DNA of 64,000 bases from Candidatus Melainabacteria bacterium MEL.A1 (GCA_001765415.1 CP017245.1:558001-622000), one strand, 5' to 3'. Shown: positions 1 to 8,917, counted from the stretch's first letter. The notes: generated by a model from the letters alone, not told the origin. Numbers and translations are program-made.

Positions 1-1582
1 CAGTTCCATTTGATGACAACGCACCATTTACAGCTTTTTCGATATCTTCTGTTTTTTCTACCCTAATTGCTTTTGCACCATAGCTTTCAGCTAATTTTAT
101 AAAATCAGGATTAGAAATCTTTGTACCATAATAACGTTCATCACAAGTCTTTTCTTGGAATTGGCGAACCATTCCCAAATAACCGTTATTCAAAACAAAA
201 ATTTTAACAGGTAAATTGTAATCAACACAAGTTGCCAATTCCTGAATATTCATCTGAAAAGAACCATCACCAGCTATACAAATAACAGGCTTGTTCTCAG
301 CAACGCAAGCCCCAATTGCGGCAGGGAAACCAAATCCCATAGTTCCCAAGCCTCCAGATGTAATAAATTTATGGGGAGCATTGAATTTCAAATACCTTGC
401 TGCCCAAACCTGATGTTGCCCAACTTCGGTTGTTATAACAAGATTTTTTCCAGCTAAACATTCTTGAATTTTCTCTAAAACTTCAAATGAGTGCATTTTT
501 TCAGTTCTTTTTAAAGGTACTTTGTTTCCACTTTCAAGATTTTGTGCCTCTTTTAACCATTGTGAAAAATCTAAAGTCAGTGACAGACCTAATTGTTTAT
601 TCAATTTTTCAAGAACAATTTTGGCATCTTCAACAACTCCAATTTTTGCAGGAATAATCTTTGAAATCTCTTTTTCATCAATATCAATATGAATTAATTT
701 TTTCGTTAAATCATCTTTTTTAAAACAACAAGTAATCCTGTCATTAAAACGAGTTCCGATAGCAATGACCAAATCACTTTCTCTGACTGCTTGATTAGCA
801 GCATATTGTCCAAAAATCCCAATCATTCCGATATAATTTTCATCATCTTCCGGATAACTTCCTAACCCCATCATTGAAACAACAACTGGAATATTCAAAG
901 ATTTTACAAAATCAAATAAATCCTGTGTAGCTCCTGACTGGATAACTCCGCCACCGGCAAGCAATATCGGCTTTTTTGAAATTTTGATTGCATCTATAAT
1001 TTCTACAACATTTGAATTTGAAACATCATTCTCAAATTCAAACTTTTCACCTACAAACTCTGTTTCTTCTAAAAAAACATTCTTTGTAATATCAATCACA
1101 ACAGGACCTTTTCTTCCTGACATTGCTGTTTTAAAAGCATCTTTTACAGTTTGTTCTAAATCTTCTACATTTCTTACCTGATAACCTTTTTTAGTACAAG
1201 ATTTAGTAATATCAATAATATCAACTTCCTGAAAAGCATCTTTATGCAACAATTCCGAAGAAACCTGTCCTGTAATAACAACAAGCGGATAATTATCTAA
1301 ATAAGCGTTTGCAACACCTGTAACAATATTAGTAGCACCAGGCCCAGAAGTCACAAGAGCAACTCCACACTTTCCAGTAACTCTTGAATATCCTTCTGCA
1401 GCATGCACTGCTGCCTGTTCGTGCCGCATCAAATAATGTTTGATTGAATTTTGTTTAGATAATTCATCATAAACATTCAAAACAATTCCACCCGGATAGC
1501 CAAAAATAGAGTTTACACCCAAATTTTCTAATGTTTTTAATAAGATTTTAGCCCCTGTAAGTGTCTTTGTTAATGTCTGCAT
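1..1582 (-). CDS. ilvB: Acetolactate synthase large subunit (C-terminus cut by window edge)
   Basis: Catalytic subunit of acetohydroxyacid synthase, the thiamine-diphosphate enzyme that starts valine/leucine/isoleucine synthesis by condensing two pyruvates or pyruvate with 2-oxobutyrate. About 527 residues are visible; the usual length is 550-580, so the end lies beyond base 1. The N-terminal ThDP domain shows the catalytic Glu in RHEQAA (about residue 55) and the TSGPGATN loop; the C-terminal ThDP/Mg motif GDGSFQMN lies near residue 435. The ATG at 1582 follows a GGAG box in the transcript. The gene reads leftward alone; an ilvN small subunit is not in view. The biosynthetic rather than catabolic type is inferred from overall similarity. 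Confidence 0.93.
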   Translation of the reverse strand, partial: MQTLTKTLTGAKILLKTLENLGVNSIFGYPGGIVLNVYDELSKQNSIKHYLMRHEQAAVHAAEGYSRVTGKCGVALVTSGPGATNIVTGVANAYLDNYPLVVITGQVSSELLHKDAFQEVDIIDITKSCTKKGYQVRNVEDLEQTVKDAFKTAMSGRKGPVVIDITKNVFLEETEFVGEKFEFENDVSNSNVVEIIDAIKISKKPILLAGGGVIQSGATQDLFDFVKSLNIPVVVSMMGLGSYPEDDENYIGMIGIFGQYAANQAVRESDLVIAIGTRFNDRITCCFKKDDLTKKLIHIDIDEKEISKIIPAKIGVVEDAKIVLEKLNKQLGLSLTLDFSQWLKEAQNLESGNKVPLKRTEKMHSFEVLEKIQECLAGKNLVITTEVGQHQVWAARYLKFNAPHKFITSGGLGTMGFGFPAAIGACVAENKPVICIAGDGSFQMNIQELATCVDYNLPVKIFVLNNGYLGMVRQFQEKTCDERYYGTKISNPDFIKLAESYGAKAIRVEKTEDIEKAVNGALSSNGT

Positions 1583-1722
1583 AAAACTAACTCCATAATT
1601 CAACAAATAAATTCTACCACAGGGAAATAGTTTATGCAAAGAGATACACTTCATATTTTATTACATTTTGGCAAAATTTTATTATTTGGAGTTTTAAAAC
1701 GCATAAAAAAGGAGGATTTCAC

Positions 1723-2289
1723 ATGTTAACTGCTATTAACAACCAACAACAATCTTTTGGTGCAAAATTAAATATCAAAAATATTAATATGCCTCACAAA
1801 GAAGAAATAAGCAAAGAATTTGCAAAAATTACAAAACATTATAAAGAAGATACTTTAGATATTTCAGCAGAATTAATTTTTAGAGATGACGGCTCTGCTT
1901 TTAAAAATACAAACTTTGCCTGCAACGGAACAGATATTGGCTATTTGCCCAAATTAAAAAATTTCAAAAACTTTTGCAAAGAGCATTCCCCAAAAGAAAT
2001 TGCAAAATCTTTGGGCAGAGTTTTCAAATTAGGAAAACTTACAGAAAAAACTAGCAAAAAACATTCAGATATTCATAAAAATATAAATAGTGTGAATGGA
2101 TTGTTGCTTAAAGCTCAATTCAATCAAGGCAGTAGCAACAATAAAGTTTTGAACAATTTAATCAACAATGCAGAAGCAAGATTGGCAACATTAAAATCTC
2201 AACTTGCATCTACACAAGAACACCACTTGAACGTTACAAACAAAATAAGAGGAAATGACCAACTTGCAAACGCAATTGAACTAGATTAA
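1723..2289 (+). CDS. Hypothetical protein with N-terminal SFGAK motif
   Basis: Unrecognised 188-residue protein. A strong AAAGGAGGA Shine-Dalgarno precedes the ATG. It has no signal peptide or membrane segment. The N-terminus (MLTAINNQQQSFGAKLN) has the short polar stretch followed by F-x-[GAS] that recurs in several other unknown proteins of this window. The last third is rich in Asn, Gln, Leu and Ala and is probably helical. It is monocistronic and ends in a hairpin terminator. The function cannot be inferred. Confidence 0.82.
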   Translation: MLTAINNQQQSFGAKLNIKNINMPHKEEISKEFAKITKHYKEDTLDISAELIFRDDGSAFKNTNFACNGTDIGYLPKLKNFKNFCKEHSPKEIAKSLGRVFKLGKLTEKTSKKHSDIHKNINSVNGLLLKAQFNQGSSNNKVLNNLINNAEARLATLKSQLASTQEHHLNVTNKIRGNDQLANAIELD

Positions 2290-2311
2290 AAATTTCAAAT
2301 AAATATAAAAT

Positions 2312-2340
2312 AAAAAGCTCCTTTTCGGGAGCTTTTTTAT
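2312..2340. terminator. Bidirectional hairpin terminator
   Basis: Perfect 10-bp stem (AAAAAGCTCC at 2312-2321 with its complement at 2328-2337) flanked by A and T runs. It lies between the convergent genes ending at 2289 (+) and 2358 (-) and can serve both. Confidence 0.9.
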
Positions 2341-2357
2341 TAATTTGTTTTTATTAA

Positions 2358-2681
2358 TTAGTTAATTGTAAACAAATCTTTTAGTTGCTTTTTCTTTGTA
2401 TTAACTTTCTTTTGATGTTCAGCTGCTTTCTTTTGATTTTCTAATTTTTTTTGTTGTGCTTTTGCTTTTTGTTTAGCAACTTTTTCTTGTTGAGCCTTTT
2501 TCTTTGCAGCAAGTTTTTGTTGTTTTGCTTGTGATTTTTGATTTACAGATTGTTCTTTTTTAGCAACTTTGCTTGTTACATTATCTAACCATTTTGAAAC
2601 AGGTCCTTGAGTTTCTGCCGCTGAAACAGTCATCATTGTCATAACCATAACTGCCAATAATGCAGCTAATTTCTTTTTCAT
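2358..2681 (-). CDS. Small secreted Lys/Gln/Ala-rich coiled-coil protein
   Basis: 107 residues. A Sec signal peptide of about 21 residues (MKKKLAALLAVMVM..., cleavage near SAA) is followed by a highly charged, low-complexity helical region of K, Q, A and E with no Cys. The start has AAGGAG seven bases upstream. It follows a similar but larger gene by 10 bases, so the two form an operon and are probably diverged duplicates. The likely location is periplasmic or cell surface. The function is unknown. Confidence 0.8.
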   Translation of the reverse strand: MKKKLAALLAVMVMTMMTVSAAETQGPVSKWLDNVTSKVAKKEQSVNQKSQAKQQKLAAKKKAQQEKVAKQKAKAQQKKLENQKKAAEHQKKVNTKKKQLKDLFTIN

Positions 2682-2691
2682 ATTTTTCTCC

Positions 2692-3120
2692 TTATTCTGA
2701 AATTAATTTGTTAAACAAGTCTTTCTTTTCTTGAAATTTTTTCTGTCTTGCTTTTGAAGCTTCTTCATTTGCTTTCTTTTGTGCCTCAATCTTATTTTTC
2801 CATTCTTGTTGCTGTTTCAAATTAGCATCTTGCTTAGCTTGAATATCTTTTTTCAATTGTTCTTTTTGCTTATTCCAAGCATCTTGTCTTGCCTGAGAAT
2901 CTTTTTTCATTTGTTCCTGCTTTTTAGTCCAAGCATCTTCATTTGCTTTTTGTCTTTCTTGCAATTTTTTCTCTACATCAGTTATTTTCTGAGTATGTTT
3001 TTGAATAAACTGTTCTGTATATGTTGTTTGAGTTGTTGTTGATTTTGTTGTAGTTGTAGCAGCAATTGCAACAGATGAAATCATTACTAAAGTTAATGAT
3101 GCGATTAATAAACGTTTCAT
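2692..3120 (-). CDS. Small secreted Lys/Gln-rich coiled-coil protein
   Basis: 142 residues. A signal peptide of about 20 residues (MKRLLIASLTLVMISSVAIA) precedes a Thr-rich linker and then imperfect repeats built around KQxQxKK and QARQDAWNKQKEQ near residues 55-110. The mature part is almost entirely predicted coiled coil. A very good AAGGAGG box lies upstream, and a TATAAT-like hexamer around 3150-3157 suggests its own promoter downstream of rph. It is the first gene of a two-gene operon with the paralogue-like gene ending at 2358. A surface or periplasmic structural role is only a guess. Confidence 0.8.
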   Translation of the reverse strand: MKRLLIASLTLVMISSVAIAATTTTKSTTTQTTYTEQFIQKHTQKITDVEKKLQERQKANEDAWTKKQEQMKKDSQARQDAWNKQKEQLKKDIQAKQDANLKQQQEWKNKIEAQKKANEEASKARQKKFQEKKDLFNKLISE

Positions 3121-3157
3121 TTTTTATAACCTCCTTCTTAATTCTGAATGTATTATA

Positions 3158-3862
3158 CTAAATTTTCTCGTACATATCAACTATTTTTTTTATTCCTTCA
3201 TGCGCAATATTGAAAATTTCCATCAACTGAGATTGTTCGTAAGGCGCACCCTCAGCCGTTGTTTGAAACTCAATAATCTTTCCGCTTTTTGTTAAGACAA
3301 TGTTACTATCAACTTGTGCATGAGAATCTTCAATATAATCCAAATCCAATCGAACTTCCCCATCGACAATTCCGGCAGAAATTGCTCCAATAGGTTCAAT
3401 AATAGGATTTTCTTTTAATTTGCCTTCCTTTAGTAATTTTTCAACTGCAATTTTCAAAGCTAAAAATCCTCCGCAAATACTTGCAGTTCTAGTTCCTCCA
3501 TCGGCTTGAATAACATCAGCATCAATTGTTATTGTCAAATCCGGCATTTTTGTTAAATCAACGCAGGCCCTCAAACTTCTACCAATTAGTCTTTGAATTT
3601 CTTGAGTTCTGCCGGAAATTTTCGTTCTTTCTCTTTGGCACCTTGTGTTAGGCGCAGAAGGCAATAGAGAATATTCTGCAGTAACCCACCCCCTAGCATC
3701 TTCCTTGTCCATCCATTTGGGTTTTCCTTCTTCAACAGAAGCTGTTGTAATAACTCTTGTATCACCAAATTCTACCAAAACAGAACCTAATGCGTGTTTT
3801 GTAAAATCTTTTGTAAACTTAACCTCTCTCATTTCATTATTTGAACGATTTTCTCTTTTCAT
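3158..3862 (-). CDS. rph: Ribonuclease PH
   Basis: Phosphorolytic 3'-5' exoribonuclease that trims the 3' ends of tRNA precursors. The 234-residue length is typical. The family hallmarks are seen: GSVLVEFGDTRV near residue 30, the GWVTAEYSLLP signature near 60-70, IGRSLRACVDL near 90 and the DADVIQADGGTR active-site segment near 115-125. It is the last gene of a leftward operon after the zinc-ribbon gene (15-base gap) and the membrane protein gene. No odd features. Confidence 0.95.
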   Translation of the reverse strand: MKRENRSNNEMREVKFTKDFTKHALGSVLVEFGDTRVITTASVEEGKPKWMDKEDARGWVTAEYSLLPSAPNTRCQRERTKISGRTQEIQRLIGRSLRACVDLTKMPDLTITIDADVIQADGGTRTASICGGFLALKIAVEKLLKEGKLKENPIIEPIGAISAGIVDGEVRLDLDYIEDSHAQVDSNIVLTKSGKIIEFQTTAEGAPYEQSQLMEIFNIAHEGIKKIVDMYEKI

Positions 3863-3877
3863 ACTAACCTTTCAATT

Positions 3878-4105
3878 TTATTCTTTATTTCCTTCATAGT
3901 CCCACATATAAATTTGTCCGCAATATTTGCAAACTGCATGTTCATTCATAAACTGCAAATCAGGAATAAATTTATACCCATCAACAGTTATTTCAATATC
4001 ACCATCTTTGTTATATTCTTGCAAAAACTTCTTCTCGCCCCTATAGTCAGGCGAAAACATTAATTCAAACTTATCTACAGATTTGCAATTTTTACAGATA
4101 AACAT
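3878..4105 (-). CDS. Small zinc-ribbon protein, unknown
   Basis: 75 residues with two CxxC knuckles, CKNC at the extreme N-terminus and CKYC near residue 60, which should bind one zinc ion. No known domain beyond the ribbon is recognised. It sits two bases after the upstream membrane-protein gene and 15 bases before rph, so it is co-transcribed with them. A link to RNA metabolism is suggested only by position. Confidence 0.75.
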   Translation of the reverse strand: MFICKNCKSVDKFELMFSPDYRGEKKFLQEYNKDGDIEITVDGYKFIPDLQFMNEHAVCKYCGQIYMWDYEGNKE

Positions 4106-4107
4106 AA

Positions 4108-5109
4108 TTAATACTCGTCATCTTCCAATCTTGCCCGTCTTATAATTTCAGGATCTATACCTCTTTTTTCAATCTTGAAAGTTTTTGCAACAGGTTTTTG
4201 TTGAGAAGTTGTCGCTTTTTTTACACGTTTCTTTGGCTTTTTAACAACCGGTTCATCTTCAGATGCAAGTTCATTATACCACAAAGTCCAACAAATACTT
4301 CTTATTGGTAAAGAAAATCCGATTGCCAAGAAGAAAATTAATTGTTTAACCAACTCTGTTCCAATCACAGAAGGTGTAACCCCATACTGTTCCAAAGGAT
4401 CAATCGGAAGTGTATAAGCCCAAGCCTCAAACATTTTTGCTAACGGATTTGTCCAATTGAAAGCATCAAACAAAACTCCCAATCCTGACACCAAAATTAC
4501 ATAAGTAAATATAGTCAAAATCGCCATCAACAAAAACGTTCTACCGAATTTCCCTTTAATTAAAAACATACTTCTTTTGAAATATCCAACAGGAGATAAT
4601 CCGTTTTCAAACGTAAAAACTTGAAACACCAAAATAAAATATACAAAGAACAAACCTGCAAATATCCAAAACACGGGCAATATTCCCAAAATAGTCATTA
4701 TACTAATCAAAAACCAAATTGTGATAAATGAAAAACTTTTTTGAGTAGCAACTGAATTATGCGCCTTAAAATCATAAACTCTACCTGTATTCAAATATCC
4801 TTCTGTCATAGAGTTCAATGCAACAAAAGCAACCAAGTAATCCCAAAAAGCTTTAATCAAAATCAACACTCCAGGAATTACAGACACAACAATCAGAGTA
4901 ATCATTGATGACATATTGTTCAAGGCATCATATTTTGCAGCAATATCTTGCATATTTTGAGTAAACCAAAATGTTAAACCAAAAATCAAAAAGATACCCA
5001 AAATTTGTCCTAAAACAGGGAAAGCCATATATAACATAAACTTATGAATATTTAGGGCAAAAATCTTTATACCTTCAAAAAATATTAACCAAACACTTCT
5101 ATTCGCCAT
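4108..5109 (-). CDS. Multi-pass membrane protein, unknown
   Basis: 333 residues from ATG 5109. That start was chosen because AAAGGAGA lies just upstream; a TTG 21 bases earlier would put the Shine-Dalgarno inside the gene. About five or six hydrophobic segments are visible (near residues 20-45, 80-110, 135-175, 190-220 and 255-275), followed by a Lys-rich cytoplasmic tail of about 60 residues containing KKPKKRVKK. It is the first gene of the operon with the zinc-ribbon protein and rph. It resembles in layout, though not in obvious sequence, the tandem membrane proteins at 8918-10452. Confidence 0.78.
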   Translation of the reverse strand: MANRSVWLIFFEGIKIFALNIHKFMLYMAFPVLGQILGIFLIFGLTFWFTQNMQDIAAKYDALNNMSSMITLIVVSVIPGVLILIKAFWDYLVAFVALNSMTEGYLNTGRVYDFKAHNSVATQKSFSFITIWFLISIMTILGILPVFWIFAGLFFVYFILVFQVFTFENGLSPVGYFKRSMFLIKGKFGRTFLLMAILTIFTYVILVSGLGVLFDAFNWTNPLAKMFEAWAYTLPIDPLEQYGVTPSVIGTELVKQLIFFLAIGFSLPIRSICWTLWYNELASEDEPVVKKPKKRVKKATTSQQKPVAKTFKIEKRGIDPEIIRRARLEDDEY

Positions 5110-5143
5110 ATCTCTCCTTTTGTTGTACAATCATTTTAGTACA

Positions 5144-5213
5144 AACATGATTAAGTGAAAAGTGAAACAAATTTTTCCCTCGCCAAGTTGGAAGGGAGAG
5201 GGTAGGGTGAGGA
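5144..5213. repeat. Fragments of dispersed repeat units
   Basis: The stretch AAGTGAAAAGTGAAAC (about 5152-5167) is the complement of the end of the 79-base repeat found at 27184 and 56683. The following CTCGCC...GGAGAGGG...GGTGAGG stretch resembles, in rearranged form, the segment at 19688-19712. These mosaics form the 5' leader of the PHP gene and even supply its GAGG ribosome-binding site. Confidence 0.5.
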
Positions 5214-5220
5214 GCATAAA

Positions 5221-5844
5221 ATGCTAAAAGACGAAATCAAAAATTTTTCTAAAGAAGATTTTGAAAACAATAAAGTAAATCTACATATACACACTACTTT
5301 TTCTGATGGAAAAGCTGATGCGCTTAATATTATTAGACAAGCCAAAGAAAAAGGCTATAAAAAAATAGCGATTTGCGATCACAACACATTTGATGCTCAC
5401 AAACAAATTCAAGATGATATTCTAATTCCGGCAATTGAATTTGACGTATGGTGCGGATATGTTTTTTTACATCTTTTGGGATACGGAATTGATGTCAACA
5501 ACAAAGAACTTCAAGCCTTTTGTGCAAAAAGTAAAAAAGAAACAGAACTTGATATTGTAAGAATTTTTTCAAAAAGAGATATCAAAAAGCTTATTCAGGC
5601 AATCCATAACGCTGGTGGCATTGCGGTATTAGCACATCCTGCCTGCTGTTGGGCTATCAGTTTAGACAGTTTTGTAAAAAAACTTATTTCATACGGACTA
5701 GACGGAATAGAAGTTTATTACCCATACAAACGCCATAGAGGAATAATAAAATTCCATACCGCTCACGCAGTTGAAGAAATAGCAAACAAGTATAACCTTA
5801 TCAAAACAGGCGGAACTGATTTGCACGGAGAAGAATTAGGATAG
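5221..5844 (+). CDS. PHP-domain metal-dependent phosphoesterase
   Basis: 207-residue PHP (polymerase and histidinol phosphatase) domain protein of the TrpH/YciV type. Such enzymes use a three-metal site to hydrolyse phosphoesters, for example 3',5'-nucleoside bisphosphates. All PHP motifs are present: HIHTTFSDG near residue 23, ICDHNT near 57, the Glu of PAIEFD near 77, LAHP near 140 and TDLHG near 200. It is shorter than the usual 270-290 residues, and the region between motifs 3 and 4 looks compact. The ribosome-binding site lies in repeat-derived DNA. The gene ends one base before the convergent gene. The substrate is not known. Confidence 0.85.
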   Translation: MLKDEIKNFSKEDFENNKVNLHIHTTFSDGKADALNIIRQAKEKGYKKIAICDHNTFDAHKQIQDDILIPAIEFDVWCGYVFLHLLGYGIDVNNKELQAFCAKSKKETELDIVRIFSKRDIKKLIQAIHNAGGIAVLAHPACCWAISLDSFVKKLISYGLDGIEVYYPYKRHRGIIKFHTAHAVEEIANKYNLIKTGGTDLHGEELG

Positions 5845-5845
5845 T

Positions 5846-6721
5846 TTAATTTTCAGACTTAAACCGATTTTGTATCCATTGAGATGTTCCGGCACCTGCG
5901 ATTACACCTAATCCCATTCCCAACAATGACCCAAATGCGCCATATTTTTTCGCTCCAATTGCACCTAAATAGCCCATACCGGCGGTTACTCCAACAACAT
6001 TTAATGTAGATTTTCCGGCTTGTTTTGCAACAGATTTTGATTTTTCATGAGCATCATCTCCTTTTGCTGCGGACTTTATAATTTTTGGAAGTTCTAATAA
6101 TCCCATAAAAGCGACACCTAAGAGCGAAGTACGCTTCATTGCACGGGCTGTTAACTCTTTTAACCCTAAAAAATCTTTTTTCACAATTATTTTTTGCACA
6201 GGAATTTCTTTTCCATACAAATTTTTAATTGCAGATTTTACATCCTTGCCATTTTCAATACCTAGAACTTTTTGAACCCATTTCCCGAACTTTGTATTAT
6301 ACAAGGTTACATCAGCATTATAAAGTTTTTCAACAATTTTTTTACCACGTTCAGATTTCACACGTTTCATAGCTTCATGCAACAAAGTTCCTCTAAAGAA
6401 CGAAAAATCGTGCTGATATTTATGATAATTGTAAGGAGTAGTCAATCTCTTTTGCCTCAATACACAAGAAGAATGGTTATAAGCAGCCTTCAAATCTCTA
6501 CAATCTTCAGGCAAACTAACAACAGTCAATGCACCTAACCCAATAGCTGCAGCAGTATCACCACTTTTCACCATATTAGGAATATCACACAATCTACGAG
6601 CAGGCGCAACACTATTTACCACTGTTTTTTCAGCAGGGTTGAATATATCATCTTCTTTTTTCTTCTGGGGATGATAGTCATAGTTACTATGGGAAGATAA
6701 ATACACTTGCTCAATAGACAT
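5846..6721 (-). CDS. Hypothetical membrane-associated protein
   Basis: 291 residues, unrecognised. The N-terminal part is polar (MSIEQVYLSSHSNYDYHP). Hydrophobic segments lie near residues 55-70 and 195-215, and a long Gly/Ala-rich segment near 240-275 could form a hairpin in a membrane. The layout recalls the unknown proteins at 25409 and 49080, which also carry small-residue-rich hydrophobic ends. No signal peptide or catalytic motif is visible. The start is accepted as the first ATG; no strong Shine-Dalgarno is seen. Confidence 0.72.
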   Translation of the reverse strand: MSIEQVYLSSHSNYDYHPQKKKEDDIFNPAEKTVVNSVAPARRLCDIPNMVKSGDTAAAIGLGALTVVSLPEDCRDLKAAYNHSSCVLRQKRLTTPYNYHKYQHDFSFFRGTLLHEAMKRVKSERGKKIVEKLYNADVTLYNTKFGKWVQKVLGIENGKDVKSAIKNLYGKEIPVQKIIVKKDFLGLKELTARAMKRTSLLGVAFMGLLELPKIIKSAAKGDDAHEKSKSVAKQAGKSTLNVVGVTAGMGYLGAIGAKKYGAFGSLLGMGLGVIAGAGTSQWIQNRFKSEN

Positions 6722-6807
6722 AGCTATACCTAACCTTACCCATATATAAAGTAATTTTTTACAAATAAATTGACTTTATGACACTTTATATTACTAAAAG
6801 TTAAGAA

Positions 6808-7467
6808 TTACCACGGATAATCTGATTTGAACTCCCAGTTGTCATATTGCAAAAGTTTAGCACAAAACATATAATTTGGTGCATTTTTTCTGCATCCATA
6901 ACTTGCATGGTTTTTCAGCCCATCTCTTGTTCCATCCCACTGATAAGAATATGGTTCTACTGTAGAAACGCAAGCTGCACCAGGTTTATTAAAACAAAAG
7001 GCAAAACGAGTTCTATTTAATTTTGATTCTTCTGTCACTTTTTTACTATCAGGATAATAAGTAATATCAACACCATTGATATAACGCATTTTCATAGCCG
7101 CCCCATCCGAAAAATACACTAATATAGTTCCTTCTGGTAATTTTTCACTAGTATCACTTGTGCTTACAACTTTATCAGATACTTCTAATACTTTTAAATA
7201 CTTCCCTAAATATTTATCATAAAACTCTTTTAATTCAGGGACATTATCATTTTCAGGATAATCCCAATATTCAGAACTACCATTATCGACTTCAGAAAGT
7301 TTAATAGCTTGATTTATACTTGAATAAAACTTCTTCAATCTTGAAGAAATAACAGATTTTTGATGATGTTCAATTAACGCCGGCATAGTCATCGCCGCAA
7401 CAACTCCGATAATGCCGAGAGTGATAAGAACCTCCGCTAAAGTAAATGCAAAACGCTTTATTTTCAT
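6808..7467 (-). CDS. Pseudopilin/type IV pilin-like protein (pair A)
   Basis: 219 residues. The start is ATG 7467, with GAAAGGA upstream. A short class III leader (MKIKRFA, 7 residues) precedes the prepilin peptidase site and N-terminal helix: A at -1, F at +1, Glu at +5 (FTLAEVLITLGIIGVVAAM). The C-terminal domain has Cys pairs and a DNWEF...DYPW ending similar to the pseudopilins at 12381 and 37476. It should be processed and assembled by the type II secretion/type IV pilus machine that includes the GspF/PilC-type protein at 19880. It is divergent from a small Xre gene 67 bases away. Whether it is a minor pilin or a substrate-binding pseudopilin cannot be told. Confidence 0.88.
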   Translation of the reverse strand: MKIKRFAFTLAEVLITLGIIGVVAAMTMPALIEHHQKSVISSRLKKFYSSINQAIKLSEVDNGSSEYWDYPENDNVPELKEFYDKYLGKYLKVLEVSDKVVSTSDTSEKLPEGTILVYFSDGAAMKMRYINGVDITYYPDSKKVTEESKLNRTRFAFCFNKPGAACVSTVEPYSYQWDGTRDGLKNHASYGCRKNAPNYMFCAKLLQYDNWEFKSDYPW

Positions 7468-7486
7468 ATTAAATCCTTTCTTTTTG

Positions 7487-7521
7487 CTAGTCACACTAGT
7501 TGTAATAAATGCTAGTATAGC
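7487..7521. promoter_or_regulatory. Inverted repeats between pseudopilin A and Xre A
   Basis: Two short perfect palindromes lie in the 67-base divergent intergenic region: CTAGT-cac-ACTAG (7487-7499) and GCTA-gta-TAGC (7511-7521). They are likely operators for the neighbouring Xre protein. Promoter hexamers here are weak (TTGTTA, 17 bases, TACAAC, reading toward the pseudopilin). Confidence 0.5.
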
Positions 7522-7534
7522 TAACAATTTAGAA

Positions 7535-7750
7535 ATGGACAAGGAATATTTACAAAAATTTGCAAATAATCTAAAAAAATTAAGAAAAGAAAAAGGCTTA
7601 ACACAAGACGATTTAGCGGTTTCAGAACAAATTTCCAGATCTATGATTAGTCTGATAGAAATAGCTAAAACCGATTTAACTGTTTCAAAAGTCAAGATTA
7701 TTGCAGATACACTAAAAGTCCACCCAAAAGAATTATTCGACTTTGACTAA
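7535..7750 (+). CDS. Xre-family helix-turn-helix regulator (pair A)
   Basis: 71-residue single-domain HTH_3 protein from ATG 7535 ([15 protein letters not shown]). Longer in-frame starts would overlap the pseudopilin. The DNA-binding core reads [13 protein letters not shown]...SRSMISLIE, typical Cro/CI layout, and the protein ends ...HPKELFDFD. No clear Shine-Dalgarno. It is divergent from pseudopilin A and probably controls that gene and itself through the palindromes between them. Its stop overlaps the end of prfB by four bases (convergent). Confidence 0.85.
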   Translation: MDKEYLQKFANNLKKLRKEKGLTQDDLAVSEQISRSMISLIEIAKTDLTVSKVKIIADTLKVHPKELFDFD

Positions 7751-8830
7751 TTATTCCTTAAATAAGCCTCAATAAATCCATCCAAATCACCGTCCATTAC
7801 GGCATCCACATTTCCAACTTCGTAATTTGTTCTGTGGTCTTTTACCATTTTATACGGATGGAACACGTACGATCTTATTTGCGAACCAAAGTTAATATCT
7901 ACGTTTTCGCCCTTCAATTCTGCTAATTTTTTTTCATGTTCGGCTTGTTTTATTGCCAACAATTTTGATGCCAAAATCTGCATTGCATTTTCTTTGTTTT
8001 GAAGTTGCGAACGCTCTTGTTGACACTTTACAACAATTCCAGTCGGTTTGTGCAAAATCCTAACTGCCGTTTCAACTTTATTTACGTTTTGCCCTCCGGC
8101 TCCGCCAGATCTCATTGTATCAATTTCCAAATCTTCCGGTGGAATTGTAATAGTTTTTTCAAAATCCTCTATTATAGGAGAAACTTCTACTGACGCAAAA
8201 CTCGTTTGACGCTTTCCATTAGCATTGAAAGGAGAAATTCTAACCAATCTATGAACCCCTTTTTCTGCTTTTGCATATCCATAAGCAAATTTACCGGTAA
8301 TCTTTATCGTTGCGGATTTAATGCCTGCCTCATCACCATCTAATTTATCTAAAAGTTCTACTTTCCACTCGTGACTTTCTGCCCATCTGATGTACATTCT
8401 CAACATCAAACTTGCCCAGTCTTGTGCATCGGTTCCTCCCGCTCCGGCATTAATAGTCAAAATCGCATCAGCCTCATCGTATTCTCCGCTAAGCATTTGC
8501 TTAACTTCAAACTTTTCTAAAGCTTTTTCCATAGCATTTAGTTGTTCTGCGACCTCGTTTATAAGTTCCTCATCGGCAATTTCAAGTGCAGTTTCGGTGT
8601 CATCAATTACACCTTGCCATTTTTCAAGAAATTCCAAATTGTCCTTTATATCACGAATTTGAGAACCTAATTCTGATGCCTTTTTCTGGTCAGCCCAGAT
8701 TTCAGGTTTTTGCATCTCATCTTCTAATTTTTGCAAATCAGATTCTAATTTATCAGTGTCAAAGACACTCCTTTATTTTTTCAAATCTCGTTTTTAAAGT
8801 TGATAATTGTTGCTTAATTTCTGTATCCAT
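7747..8830 (-). CDS. prfB: Peptide chain release factor 2 with programmed +1 frameshift
   Basis: Releases finished proteins at UGA and UAA codons. A short first frame from ATG 8830 ([10 protein letters not shown]..., 23 codons) runs into an in-frame TGA at 8761-8759. Shifting +1 at CTT TGA C joins it to the main frame, giving about 360 residues, the normal RF2 length. The SPF codon-recognition motif (in [11 protein letters not shown]) and the catalytic GGQ (RSGGAGGQN) are both present. Low RF2 levels let the ribosome shift, so the gene is autoregulated as in most bacteria. Confidence 0.95.
8758..8772 (-). promoter_or_regulatory. prfB frameshift signal
   Basis: In the transcript the order is AGGAG (8772-8768), a 3-base spacer TGT, then CTT TGA C. 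This is the canonical internal Shine-Dalgarno plus slippery CUU-UGA-C of prfB autoregulation. Confidence 0.93.
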
Positions 8831-8917
8831 AAGACAAGATTAACACGAAAATAATCTTAGTAAAATATCTATTGCAATCGTAGAAAAAACTGCTATAATT
8901 ATTTTTGAGGAGATGTC

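Noticed and set aside
984..1181. 65-codon plus-strand frame
   Set aside because: It is antisense inside the well-conserved ilvB gene; same for other antisense frames within clpC, prfB, dapA, secD and thrS.
2779..3042. 87-codon hydrophobic plus-strand frame
   Set aside because: It is the complement of the Lys/Gln-rich secreted protein; such complements always look Leu/Phe-rich.
2358..3120. CRISPR or tandem DNA repeat
   Set aside because: The repetition is at protein level (K/Q coiled coil); there are no uniform repeats with spacers. No CRISPR array was seen anywhere.
7412..7534. Long N-terminal extension of the Xre gene
   Set aside because: It would read antisense through the conserved pilin helix; the HTH domain starts naturally at ATG 7535.
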